Positions 37,331 to 45,658 of a stretch of 50,135 nt of DNA are shown here, piece by piece. The position numbers were made by a program, and so were the translations under genes. The notes under the pieces were generated by a model. It made no database searches, was not told where the DNA came from, and worked only from the letters and a program-made list of their open reading frames with translations. The stretch is from an uncultured Pelagibacteraceae bacterium (GTDB taxonomy: Bacteria > Pseudomonadota > Alphaproteobacteria > Pelagibacterales > Pelagibacteraceae). Location of the stretch: positions 1-50,135 of the forward strand of contig CACJBA010000007.1 of the NCBI GenBank assembly GCA_902591535.1. Direction: 5' to 3'. Every line of letters starts with the position of its first letter. Position 1 is the first letter of the stretch.

Positions 37331-38773
37331 ATGTACGAAAAATTTGGACAATTCATTGATGGAAAATGGCAACAAGCAGAAAAAAAAGAAACTTATGATG
37401 TAATAAACCCTGCAACTGAGGAAATAATTGGAAAAGCTTCGAAAGCTTCATCCATTGAAGTTCAGAAAGCATTAAAGTCAGCAGAAAAAGGTTTGCAGGT
37501 TTGGAAAAATACTCCTCCATGGCAAAGAGCATACATACTTAGAAAAATTGCTGATCTAATGAGAGAAAAAAAAGAGGTTCTAGCAAAATGGTTAACTCTT
37601 GAAGTTGGTAAGCCACTAGCAGAAGCAGTTGGTGAAGTTGGTGGAAGTGCAGATATTTTTGAATGGAATGCTGAAGAGACAAAAAGAATCTATGGACAAA
37701 CTGTTGAAAGTAGATTTCCAGATACTAGGGTTCATGTCTATTATCAACCAGTAGGAGTTGTTGCTGCTTTGGTTCCTTGGAATTTCCCTATAACTTTAGC
37801 TTCAAGAAAAATTTCAACCTCTTTAGCTGCAGGATGTTCAGTAATATGTAAACCAGATGTTATTACTCCTGGTGCAGTAATGGAATTGGTTAATATTTGT
37901 AAAGAAGCAGGAGTTCCAGATGGAGTTGTCAATCTTTTATCAGGTGACCCTGCAGAAATTTCAAATGAATTAATGGAGTCTGATATAATAAAAAAGGTTT
38001 CGGTTACTGGATCTACAAGAGTTGGTAAAATAATTTTAAAAAAAGCTGCAGACAAAGTTCAAAGAGTTACAATGGAATTAAGTGGACATTCTCCTTTTAT
38101 AGTTTGTGAAGATGTGGATATGAATAAAGTTGCCGATATAGCTATTACTGGTAAATTTAGAAATAACGGACAAGTATGTATTTCTCCTAATAGATTTTAT
38201 ATCCAAGAAAATAGAAAAGACGACTTTGTTAATGCTTTTATAGAAAGAGCAAAAAAATTAAAAATTGGTAATGGAATGGATGAAGGTGTTGATCTGGGTC
38301 CTATGACAACAGCAAAAAGATTAGAAGAAATAGAAAAACTTGTTGAAACAACAAAAAAAGAAGGTGCTGAAGTATTGATGGGTGGACAAAGACCACCTGG
38401 TTTTAATAAAGGATATTATTATGAGCCAACTGTATTTGATAATGTTAAAGATAACTTTACTATTATGAAAGAGGAACCTTTTGGTCCACTAGTTCCAATT
38501 TTAACTTTTAAATCTTTTGACGAAGTTATTGAAAGAGCGAATGATAATGATTTGGGATTATGTAGTTATTTGTATACTAATTCTATGGACAAAGCTCATA
38601 TTGGGTCTGAAAAATTAGAGTCCGGATGTGTTGCGGTTAATACGGGAGTGGTTGCAATCGCAGAAGCTCCTTTTGGAGGAATAAAACAAACTGGTTACGG
38701 TCGTGAAGGTGGTTCAGGTGCAATAAAAGATTATTTAAATGTGAAATACACTCACATGGGACTTAAAATCTAA
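37331..38773 (+). CDS. NAD(P)-dependent aldehyde dehydrogenase
   Basis: 480 residues. PWNFPI near 149-154, Lys174 in VICKPD, Glu249 in VTMELSGHSPF and Cys283 in RNNGQVCISPNRF give the full active site. It resembles succinate-semialdehyde / glycolaldehyde-type dehydrogenases. The following HpcH/HpaI aldolase starts 3 bp after its stop, so it probably oxidises the aldehyde released by that aldolase (for example a lactaldehyde, glycolaldehyde or semialdehyde). It is divergent from the IolD operon with a 91-bp gap. Confidence 0.9.
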   Translation: MYEKFGQFIDGKWQQAEKKETYDVINPATEEIIGKASKASSIEVQKALKSAEKGLQVWKNTPPWQRAYILRKIADLMREKKEVLAKWLTLEVGKPLAEAVGEVGGSADIFEWNAEETKRIYGQTVESRFPDTRVHVYYQPVGVVAALVPWNFPITLASRKISTSLAAGCSVICKPDVITPGAVMELVNICKEAGVPDGVVNLLSGDPAEISNELMESDIIKKVSVTGSTRVGKIILKKAADKVQRVTMELSGHSPFIVCEDVDMNKVADIAITGKFRNNGQVCISPNRFYIQENRKDDFVNAFIERAKKLKIGNGMDEGVDLGPMTTAKRLEEIEKLVETTKKEGAEVLMGGQRPPGFNKGYYYEPTVFDNVKDNFTIMKEEPFGPLVPILTFKSFDEVIERANDNDLGLCSYLYTNSMDKAHIGSEKLESGCVAVNTGVVAIAEAPFGGIKQTGYGREGGSGAIKDYLNVKYTHMGLKI

Positions 38774-38776
38774 AGA

Positions 38777-39571
38777 ATGAGAAAAAATAAAGTTAAACAA
38801 ATGATGAGGGATGGAAAGCCCGTCATTAACGGCTGGTGCGCCATACCCAGTACTGCATCTGCTGAAGCAATGGCTCATCAAGGTTGGGACTCGTTAACTG
38901 TAGACATGCAACATGGTTTAGTAGACTACAGTAATGCGCTACCAATGATGCAAACGATTTCAACAACTGATGTGACACCTTTAGCAAGAGTTAATTGGAA
39001 CGAGCCTGGTCAAATAATGAAAATTTTAGACGCTGGATGTTATGGAATTATTTGTCCAATGGTGAGTAACAAAAAAGAGGCAGAAAATTTTGTACAAGCA
39101 TGCATGTATCCTCCTGATGGCTACAGAAGCTTTGGTCCTGTTAGAGGTTTGATTTATGGAGGACCTGATTATGCAGAACACGCTAATGAGGAAATTTTAA
39201 AATTAGCAATGATAGAAACTAAAGAGTCTTTAGAAAATCTTGACGAGATAATGTCTACACCAGGTGTTGACGGTATTTATATTGGACCTGCAGATTTAAG
39301 TTTAGCGATTGGTGAAAAACCAGGTTTTGATAGGGCTGAGAAAACAAAGGCCTATTCAGAAATTTTAAGAATTCTTGAACATGCAAAGAAGAATAATATT
39401 TTTGCAGGAATTCATAACGGTACTACAGAATATGCAACAAAGATGATTGAAAAAGGTTTTGATTTTGTAACCATAGCATCTGATTTAAGAGCTCTAAGTG
39501 CTGGAGCTAAAGCCACTGTAGATAAAATGAAAGGTTCATTGTCAAAAAAAGACGATAACGCAACTTACTAA
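38777..39571 (+). CDS. HpcH/HpaI-family aldolase
   Basis: 264 residues. Catalytic His46 (VDMQHGLVDY), Arg71, metal ligands Glu147 (AMIETKES) and Asp173 (IYIGPADLSLAIG) and the loop YPPDGYRSFGPVRG are those of class II pyruvate aldolases such as 2-keto-3-deoxy-L-rhamnonate or 4-hydroxy-2-oxoheptanedioate aldolase. It splits a 2-keto-3-deoxy acid into pyruvate and an aldehyde; the upstream aldehyde dehydrogenase would take the aldehyde. It overlaps the convergent PanB-like gene by 4 bp. Confidence 0.88.
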   Translation: MRKNKVKQMMRDGKPVINGWCAIPSTASAEAMAHQGWDSLTVDMQHGLVDYSNALPMMQTISTTDVTPLARVNWNEPGQIMKILDAGCYGIICPMVSNKKEAENFVQACMYPPDGYRSFGPVRGLIYGGPDYAEHANEEILKLAMIETKESLENLDEIMSTPGVDGIYIGPADLSLAIGEKPGFDRAEKTKAYSEILRILEHAKKNNIFAGIHNGTTEYATKMIEKGFDFVTIASDLRALSAGAKATVDKMKGSLSKKDDNATY

Positions 39572-40383
39572 TCTAGTTGATCTAAAAATTCCTGAAATTG
39601 TTTTTTTTCTAAATTTGAAGATTGTTTTTTTTCAGGAAATTTTCCATTCATGGAGTCTTTTTTAAAAGCCTTAAGAGCTTTAAGTCTTTCGTTTTTAATT
39701 TCATTTCTAAGTCTTAATAAATTTCCATATGCTTTGGAATGTCTTGGAGGATTTTTAGTATCTCCACAAATATCTTCCATGAATAAATACATTACATCTG
39801 CATTTTTTCCTGAACCCAATGAAACAGTAACTATATCTGTACGCTTTGAAATTTCACCCATTACATTTTCTGGTATTACTTCACACTCTGCAGAAAAAGC
39901 ACCTGCATTTTCCAATCTTTTAAATTTTTGATAAAGCTCATATGCTTCATTGGCAGTTTTACCTACAGCTCTCAGTCCACCAATCCAGGTTGATTTTCTA
40001 GGAACTAAACCTAAATGGCCCATCACAGGAACATCTTCCTTGGCTAACATTTCAACTATATCCATACTTCTTGGTGTCATAACTGCATCCGCACCATTTT
40101 CTAATGCTTTAAACGCACCCCGCATAATATCTTTTGCGGTTACGAACTCATTTAATACCAAAGCTGCAGTTAAGAATAAATTTTTTGAACCTTCTCTGAC
40201 AGTAACTACATTTTTAGCATTAGAAATGATCATATCGAAACCAGCTTTTTCAGCTGCATCAGCTTCTTCCACACTATTTGCTGTTACTTGAGTAAATTTT
40301 CTTTTTCCCTTAGCTGCTTTAAGATCTCCAACAGTCAAAGTTCGCTTTGCTGGTTTAGCTGCCCAAGTATAAATATTCTTCAT
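39568..40383 (-). CDS. PanB-superfamily protein with altered active site
   Basis: 271 residues, PanB length. It aligns with ketopantoate hydroxymethyltransferase through EKAGFDMIIS, ALENGADAV, the fully conserved GHLGLVP (122-128), GGLRAVGKTANEA, AGAFSAECEVIP (Glu166) and a C-terminal helix pair. But the residues that bind Mg and substrate in PanB are gone: Gly-Asp-Ser of the first loop is Ser54-Asn-Ala, the Asp of ADLPF is absent (LTAALVL), and the Lys-Ile-Glu-Gly block is Met-Thr-Pro-Arg (102-105). It is therefore unlikely to make ketopantoate. It overlaps the winged-helix gene by 4 bp. A related aldolase or lyase function on a different 2-keto acid is inferred. Confidence 0.8.
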   Translation of the reverse strand: MKNIYTWAAKPAKRTLTVGDLKAAKGKRKFTQVTANSVEEADAAEKAGFDMIISNAKNVVTVREGSKNLFLTAALVLNEFVTAKDIMRGAFKALENGADAVMTPRSMDIVEMLAKEDVPVMGHLGLVPRKSTWIGGLRAVGKTANEAYELYQKFKRLENAGAFSAECEVIPENVMGEISKRTDIVTVSLGSGKNADVMYLFMEDICGDTKNPPRHSKAYGNLLRLRNEIKNERLKALKAFKKDSMNGKFPEKKQSSNLEKKQFQEFLDQLD

Positions 40384-40796
40384 TTAATACCTTTATAAAG
40401 TATATCTCTTCGATCTATAAATTCCTCAAAAGTTTTTATAGTAATTACTGATGGCAAAATAAAAATTGATCTTTTGTCTCTATCATTTCTAATAATTCTA
40501 AAATAACCTTTTTTGATTGCCGTATCGATATATACGTTTGAGGTTAAATATGATTTCTCAATTACTTTAAGTAGTTGATTTTTTGTAATTGATTTATTTT
40601 TATAATAGGCCAACATAACCATATGCAACATTATCCAATGTTGTGGGGTTAAGGAAAACCAATTCAATAATTCATTGGCCAATCTTCCTTCAAAATCTCC
40701 AAGTGATATTTCTGCTAATTGAATTCTTTTTTGAGTTAATTTTGGAATTTTCTTTTGTTCTTCAAAATGCTTAGGATACTTGAACTGTCTTTTCAT
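40380..40796 (-). CDS. MarR-like winged-helix regulator
   Basis: 138 residues. The middle reads as a winged helix: LTPQHWIMLHMVMLAYY, ITKNQLLKVIEKSYLTSNVYIDTAI as the recognition helix region and KKGYFRIIRNDRDKRSIFILPS as the beta wing with the Asp-Arg-Asp-Lys-Arg typical of MarR wings. It lies between the DUF1907 gene (28-bp gap) and the PanB-like gene (ATGA overlap), so it most likely regulates this operon and perhaps the divergent panE-like operon through the palindromic site at 41834-41867. Ligand unknown. Confidence 0.75.
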   Translation of the reverse strand: MKRQFKYPKHFEEQKKIPKLTQKRIQLAEISLGDFEGRLANELLNWFSLTPQHWIMLHMVMLAYYKNKSITKNQLLKVIEKSYLTSNVYIDTAIKKGYFRIIRNDRDKRSIFILPSVITIKTFEEFIDRRDILYKGIK

Positions 40797-40824
40797 TTAA
40801 ATAAATCTAAACTCATTGACTTTT

Positions 40825-41802
40825 CTATTCAATACTATTTTTGCTTAATAGTTCTTTGTAAATATTGTTTACTCTATGTACTTCAGTTGCAGTATTAAAA
40901 TAACCTTCGTATTCTATTTTATCAGGTGTTACATCAAAGTGATAATGACCAGCGTCTCTGTCGTGTTCGTACGAATGAAAGTGTGTATGCTCACCAGACT
41001 CTCTTAGATTTAAATCTCCTCCAGTTGGATCGCCAGTCCACAGAACAGTGTAACATTGTAATTTTGGTCCAACAGGTTCATAAAATTGAAGAAAATCTTT
41101 TACACATTTCATTTGTTTTGGATCATAATACTCATGTTTGATATCTTTATAATCAGGTTGTACATGAGATTTTATTTTGCCATCTAACACTCTAAATACA
41201 CCAGCAAGAGACATATGCTGATTATCTATAATATTTAGATTTTTAATTAAAGACGATCTAATTGCTTGGGGCAAAGAACCTTGTTCTCCATTTCTACCTT
41301 TAATTTTTATTTTAATAACTTTTCCTCTTTTGCCGTCAGTGTAATAAATGTTTCCAAGTCCTCCATGTTTTTTTGCAGAGTATTTTTCAACAATACATTT
41401 CTTATCTGGACTTACTCTTGCTATTATTGATCTTGACTCATCTGTTATCAAATTTTCATTAATAACTAATTCTCCACAGTGACCATCTAAACATGACATT
41501 GCACCTGATCCAGCACCTAAAGCATATGATTTCTCAGAGTTAATCATTTTAGATATTTCTTGATAATCAAATTCTGCACCGATAAATTTTGGATCATGCA
41601 TATAAGGCTCTCCACCAACGTCTATTATTTTTTGATTTCCACTTATTCCTTCTGATGGACAATCCCAATCTCTAAGATTAGGGCAATCTACCACCTCTAC
41701 TTCAACGTTTTTGAAATTTTCAGACAATCCTTTTCTTAACGCATCTGAAATATCATCTAATGAATAATCTTTAAAATTTCCTTTTTCTATTTTTAATTGC
41801 AT
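40825..41802 (-). CDS. DUF1907 / C11orf54-type predicted zinc ester hydrolase
   Basis: 325 residues. The C-terminal block GEHTHFHSYEHDRDAGHYHF (271-290) carries a cluster of histidines (272, 274, 276, 280, 286, 288) as in the human C11orf54 (PTD012) protein, whose crystal structure shows a zinc held by three His and which shows ester hydrolase activity. The Cys104-Leu-Asp-Gly-His block and YSAKKHGGLGNIYYTDGK are further family matches. Physiological substrate is not established in bacteria. It is the first gene of the operon with the winged-helix regulator and the PanB-like gene. Confidence 0.82.
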   Translation of the reverse strand: MQLKIEKGNFKDYSLDDISDALRKGLSENFKNVEVEVVDCPNLRDWDCPSEGISGNQKIIDVGGEPYMHDPKFIGAEFDYQEISKMINSEKSYALGAGSGAMSCLDGHCGELVINENLITDESRSIIARVSPDKKCIVEKYSAKKHGGLGNIYYTDGKRGKVIKIKIKGRNGEQGSLPQAIRSSLIKNLNIIDNQHMSLAGVFRVLDGKIKSHVQPDYKDIKHEYYDPKQMKCVKDFLQFYEPVGPKLQCYTVLWTGDPTGGDLNLRESGEHTHFHSYEHDRDAGHYHFDVTPDKIEYEGYFNTATEVHRVNNIYKELLSKNSIE

Positions 41803-41833
41803 GATGTTAATAAGCTATTATTTATTTTGCATA

Positions 41834-41867
41834 ATGTCTATAGATAATATATATAATTTCTATACAT
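41834..41867. promoter_or_regulatory. inverted repeat in DUF1907 / panE-like divergent promoter
   Basis: ATGTCTATAGA (41834-41844) and TCTATACAT (41859-41867) are nearly inverted copies with one extra base, separated by 14 A/T bases, in the 88-bp gap between the divergent ATGs (41802 and 41891). A single winged-helix gene lies in the minus-strand operon, so a MarR-type operator is plausible. The sequence is AT-rich and the match imperfect. Confidence 0.35.
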
Positions 41868-41890
41868 AAATAATTTTAAATAAGATAACG

Positions 41891-42835
41891 ATGATTAATA
41901 AAGACTTGAAAGTAGCTGTACTGGGTGCAGGAGCAATGGGTTGCTTGTTTGGGGGATTACTTGCTGAAAAAGGTTTGAATGTAAATTTAATTGATGTCTG
42001 GAAAGAACATGTAGATGCAATTAATAAAGATGGTTTGAAAATGGATGGACATGGCGGTGATCGAGTAATCAAAGTTAAAGCCACTTCAGATCCTTCATCA
42101 TTAGATAAAGTAGATGCTGTAATTGTTATGTGTAAAGCTACAGCTTTAGAGCCAGCATTAAATAGTATTAAAAATATTATAGGAGACAAGACAGTGTTCA
42201 TGTCTTTTCAAAATGGTATTGGTCATGAGGCAATTATTCAAAGTATTGTGGGTAATGAAAAAGTAATTGGTGGAACCACAACTCAAGCTTCAAATATTTT
42301 AGGACCAGGACATATAATGAATCATGGTTCATTACCATCTTGGATTGGTGAGTATGAAGGAGGAATTACTGATCGAATTAAAGAAATAGCAGATACTTTT
42401 ACAGCTCATAATCTTGAAATGATAGCGGCGGAAGATGTAAAAAAAAGAAAATGGATGAAACTTTTTGCTTTAACAGCAATAGGTCCATTATCTGCAATTT
42501 TTGATCTTCATCATACTGACTTATATATAAATAATAAAGCAAACGAAGTATCTCGAGGTTTGGGTAAAGAAATAATTTTAGAAACTAGAGAGGTTGCACT
42601 TGCTGATGGTGTAAATGTTTCTGAAGATGAGTGCTTATTTATGTTTAATAAAATCGTAGACTCAATGCAAACTAACAAGTCATCAATGGCTTTTGACGTT
42701 CAATACAAGAGAAAAACTGAAATAGACTTTATTAGTGGTGCGGTTTCAAAAATAGGTAAAAATCATGGAGTTAAAACGCCTTTAAACGATCTTATGTATA
42801 AAATGATTAAAGTGAAAGAAGGTATGTACAGCTAA
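41891..42835 (+). CDS. PanE/ApbA-family ketopantoate reductase-like protein
   Basis: 314 residues. Rossmann motif VLGAGAMGCLFGG (Gly12-Ala-Gly-Ala-Met-Gly17) and the C-terminal catalytic stretch SSMAFDVQYKRKTEIDFISG keep the Asp and Glu of the family. The central KLxxNxxxNPL block is KLFALTAIGPLSAI, so the Asn residues that hold ketopantoate are missing although the Lys is kept. With the altered PanB-like neighbour this suggests another 2-keto/2-hydroxy acid substrate. The next gene starts directly after its stop (TAAATG), so the two are coupled. Confidence 0.83.
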   Translation: MINKDLKVAVLGAGAMGCLFGGLLAEKGLNVNLIDVWKEHVDAINKDGLKMDGHGGDRVIKVKATSDPSSLDKVDAVIVMCKATALEPALNSIKNIIGDKTVFMSFQNGIGHEAIIQSIVGNEKVIGGTTTQASNILGPGHIMNHGSLPSWIGEYEGGITDRIKEIADTFTAHNLEMIAAEDVKKRKWMKLFALTAIGPLSAIFDLHHTDLYINNKANEVSRGLGKEIILETREVALADGVNVSEDECLFMFNKIVDSMQTNKSSMAFDVQYKRKTEIDFISGAVSKIGKNHGVKTPLNDLMYKMIKVKEGMYS

Positions 42836-43705
42836 ATGCTTAGTACAAATAAATTAAAAAAAATCAAAAGTAACTTTCCTGTTTTAGTTGGAGACAATGT
42901 TGTTTCAAAAAATATCTGCAGTTTATTAATTAAAGAAATCAGTAAGTCAAAATCATTTGATGATATGATTATGGGAGGCAGGAGCAGGATTAATAAAGGT
43001 TCTAAAAATTTTAATTTATATATTAAAAATTCAGTTAACTCTGCAAAACTTTTCAAGCTTTTTAATAGCAAATCTTTTTATAAAAAAATTGAAAATCTTT
43101 TTACAAAAAATTTTAAGGATGGATCATGGGAAAATTTACATAAACCAAAATCATTTAATCCTAAAAAGTTCACTATTAAAAAAAAATTAAATTCTAGTGA
43201 ATTAAAAAAAATGTTGGGTAACAATTATACCAATCCTAAAGTAAATTTAGATATAGACTTTTCAGTATCAAAGGGAGGGTATAGATTGAGACCTCATCGA
43301 GATGATATAACTAGATTATATAATTTCTTAATTTATTTAACAGACATTCCAAAAAAGAATGGTGGCTCTCTCACTATTTATAGAAAAAAAGCAAAAAAAA
43401 ATTTAAGAAAAAGTTTTAGAAGATTTCCAAAAATAACTGAACTAGAAATAGTCAAATCTTTTATACCTAAAAAAGGAACAGTCGTTTTTTTTCAATCTAC
43501 TCCAAATTCTTATCATGGAGTGAAGAGGTTTGTAGAAAAAAATTGTCCAAAGCGTTTTTTTATTTATGGTAGTTATGCATTAAATAAACCAGTTATATGG
43601 AATTATAAAGGGATCTCATATTATCCCCATATAATTAGCACCAAAAAAAGAATGTTAACCTCTTTTCATGATGCGAACTATTTAACCACAGTACCAAAAC
43701 ATTGA
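42836..43705 (+). CDS. Fe(II)/2-oxoglutarate-type oxygenase, P4H-like
   Basis: 289 residues. The jelly-roll core has His154-Arg-Asp156 (RPHRDD), distal His227 (NSYHGV) and Arg240 (CPKRFFIYG), the HxD...H iron triad and 2-oxoglutarate-binding Arg. The closest type is the small prolyl-4-hydroxylase-like 2OG-FeII_Oxy group. Lys-rich N-terminal half with no other domain. It starts right after the PanE-like stop, without a spacer, and 28 bp precede the next dioxygenase. Substrate unknown; small-molecule hydroxylation within the cluster is possible. Confidence 0.8.
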   Translation: MLSTNKLKKIKSNFPVLVGDNVVSKNICSLLIKEISKSKSFDDMIMGGRSRINKGSKNFNLYIKNSVNSAKLFKLFNSKSFYKKIENLFTKNFKDGSWENLHKPKSFNPKKFTIKKKLNSSELKKMLGNNYTNPKVNLDIDFSVSKGGYRLRPHRDDITRLYNFLIYLTDIPKKNGGSLTIYRKKAKKNLRKSFRRFPKITELEIVKSFIPKKGTVVFFQSTPNSYHGVKRFVEKNCPKRFFIYGSYALNKPVIWNYKGISYYPHIISTKKRMLTSFHDANYLTTVPKH

Positions 43706-43733
43706 AATATTGTTAATGATAAAATAAATTTTA

Positions 43734-44720
43734 ATGATGACAAATAGGCTTCAGAAAAAATTATATGAGAATGGGTACTTGATTGTTAAAAATATACTTA
43801 ATTTTAGAAGAGACTTAAAACCAATTCTAAATGATATGGAATTTGTTATGGATTGTCTAATCCAAAAATATGCAAAAAAAAAAGATATAAAAAAAGTTCT
43901 TAATTTCGATTTTAAAAAAAAATATTCTTATATCTCAAAGCTTAATATTTATGATTTGGATCAGTATTTTAATACCCGATTGCCAAGAGACCACGTAAAA
44001 AAAGATAGCGATTATTTTGCTACTCAATCATTATGGAATTTAATTAATAATAAAAATATTTTGGACGTTGTAGAAAAAATTTTGGGTAAAGAAATAATGT
44101 CTAACCCTGTTCAAAATACCAGAATTAAACAACCTGAAAAAAAATTACCTAAAGGATCAATTCATGATGGTTTAAGTGGTAGAACACCGTGGCATCAAGA
44201 TGCTGCAGTTTTAAATTCTAGAGGACAAAAATTAACCGAAATGGTTACTGTCTGGATACCTTTTACTAAAACTACTAGGAAAAATGGATGTATGATTACA
44301 GTAAAAAAAATAAATAAAATGGGATTATTAAATCATGTATCAGGATATAGAGGGCAAGTAGAATTAAAAAATAGTGAATTACTTGACGATATGGAGCATA
44401 TTCATTTAGAAGCAAACGTTGGTGATGTAATATTATTGCACAAACATTCTATACACTGCTCTTTACCAAATAGATCAAATGATTTTAGAATAAGTGCTGA
44501 TCTAAGATATAATATTGCTGGTCAACCATCGGGAAGAGAACCACTTCCAAACTTTTATGTTAGAAGTAAAAATAAAAAAAATATTAAAGTACAAAACTTT
44601 AAACAATGGCTGTCTCTATGGGAAAAAGCTAAGGAAAAATGCATTCCTAGAAAATTTGCCTTTAAATATCCGCTACCAACATACAAGGATAATAAAAAAG
44701 ACTTATCTAATTTAGTCTAA
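43734..44720 (+). CDS. phytanoyl-CoA-dioxygenase (PhyH) family protein
   Basis: 328 residues. PhyH hallmarks: His154-Gln-Asp156 (TPWHQDAAV), an MVTVWIPFTKTTRKNGCM strand and GDVILLHKHSIHCSLPNRS with distal His241, then FRISADLRY with Arg252. Members hydroxylate small organics using Fe(II) and 2-oxoglutarate; many act on phosphonates, carnitine-like or acid substrates. Two start Met codons in a row (43734, 43737). It is third in the PanE-like - dioxygenase - PhyH - dehydrogenase operon, followed 14 bp later by the hydroxyacid dehydrogenase. Confidence 0.87.
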   Translation: MMTNRLQKKLYENGYLIVKNILNFRRDLKPILNDMEFVMDCLIQKYAKKKDIKKVLNFDFKKKYSYISKLNIYDLDQYFNTRLPRDHVKKDSDYFATQSLWNLINNKNILDVVEKILGKEIMSNPVQNTRIKQPEKKLPKGSIHDGLSGRTPWHQDAAVLNSRGQKLTEMVTVWIPFTKTTRKNGCMITVKKINKMGLLNHVSGYRGQVELKNSELLDDMEHIHLEANVGDVILLHKHSIHCSLPNRSNDFRISADLRYNIAGQPSGREPLPNFYVRSKNKKNIKVQNFKQWLSLWEKAKEKCIPRKFAFKYPLPTYKDNKKDLSNLV

Positions 44721-44734
44721 TATTTAATTAATTA

Positions 44735-45658
44735 ATGATTAAAATTTTAATTACGGAATTTATCAATCAAAATAGTTTAGATAATTTAAAGAAAAAATTT
44801 GATGTTAAATATGAGGAAAAATTATGTGAAAACAAACTGGAGCTTGAAAAAATAATTAAAGAATATGATGGATTAATTGTAAGAAATAAAACTCAGGTGA
44901 ATTCAGATATTTTAAAAAATGCATCAAAGTTAAAATTTATTGGAAGATTAGGTGTTGGTTTAGACAACATAGATACAGAATATTGCAAAAATAAAGATAT
45001 TCATGTTCAACCAGCTACAGGAATGAATGCTGACTCTGTTGCTGAATATGTTGTTTCTTCATCTATGTCTCTTATTAAAAAAATTCCAATGTTTCATAAT
45101 GGAACTATTAAAGGTGAATGGCCCAGAACAACAATTAAGTCGACAGAAATAAATCAAAAGAATTTAGGGATAATAGGATTTGGGACAATTGGAAAAAAAG
45201 TTGCTGAGTATTCTTCAAAAAACGGTTTAAAGATTTTAGCCTACGATCCTTATATTAAGGAAATAAATGATAAAGAAATTGACGCTAAATTATCAGGTTT
45301 AAATGAGATATATGAAAAATCAGATATCATTTCCATTCATCTGCCTTTAACAGATGAAACAAAAAATATGATAAATAAGTCATCATTTTCTCAAATGAAA
45401 AATAACCCAATTATAATAAATACCTCTAGAGGAGGTATCATAAATGAGAGTGATTTAATAAACGCTTATCATGAAAATATTATTTCTGGCTTTGCTCTAG
45501 ACGTGTTTGAGAACGAGCCAATAGAAAATGAATTTTATAACAAAATAAAACCAGGTATGAATTGTATTTTAACACCTCATATCTCTGGTGTAACAACAGA
45601 GTCAAACATTAGAGTAAGTAATTTTATAGTAAAAAAAATTACAGATTTTTTTAATTAA
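44735..45658 (+). CDS. D-2-hydroxyacid dehydrogenase, SerA/phosphoglycerate-dehydrogenase-like
   Basis: 307 residues. Glycine motif GIIGFGTIGKKVAEY with the following Asp near ILAYDPY; catalytic Arg in NTSRGGIINESDL, Glu in DVFENEP and His in LTPHISGVT. N-terminal TQVNSDILKNASKLKFIGRLGVGLDNID matches the NAD-dependent D-2-hydroxyacid branch. It lacks an ACT domain. It is the last gene of the oxygenase operon and converges on the Gfo/Idh gene with an 8-bp overlap. It probably oxidises or reduces a product of the two oxygenases. Confidence 0.87.
   Translation: MIKILITEFINQNSLDNLKKKFDVKYEEKLCENKLELEKIIKEYDGLIVRNKTQVNSDILKNASKLKFIGRLGVGLDNIDTEYCKNKDIHVQPATGMNADSVAEYVVSSSMSLIKKIPMFHNGTIKGEWPRTTIKSTEINQKNLGIIGFGTIGKKVAEYSSKNGLKILAYDPYIKEINDKEIDAKLSGLNEIYEKSDIISIHLPLTDETKNMINKSSFSQMKNNPIIINTSRGGIINESDLINAYHENIISGFALDVFENEPIENEFYNKIKPGMNCILTPHISGVTTESNIRVSNFIVKKITDFFN

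Noticed and set aside
37744..40291. Several antisense frames of 90-113 codons across the aldehyde dehydrogenase and PanB-like genes
   Set aside because: They lie fully opposite well-supported genes and show no domain, start context or spacing of their own.
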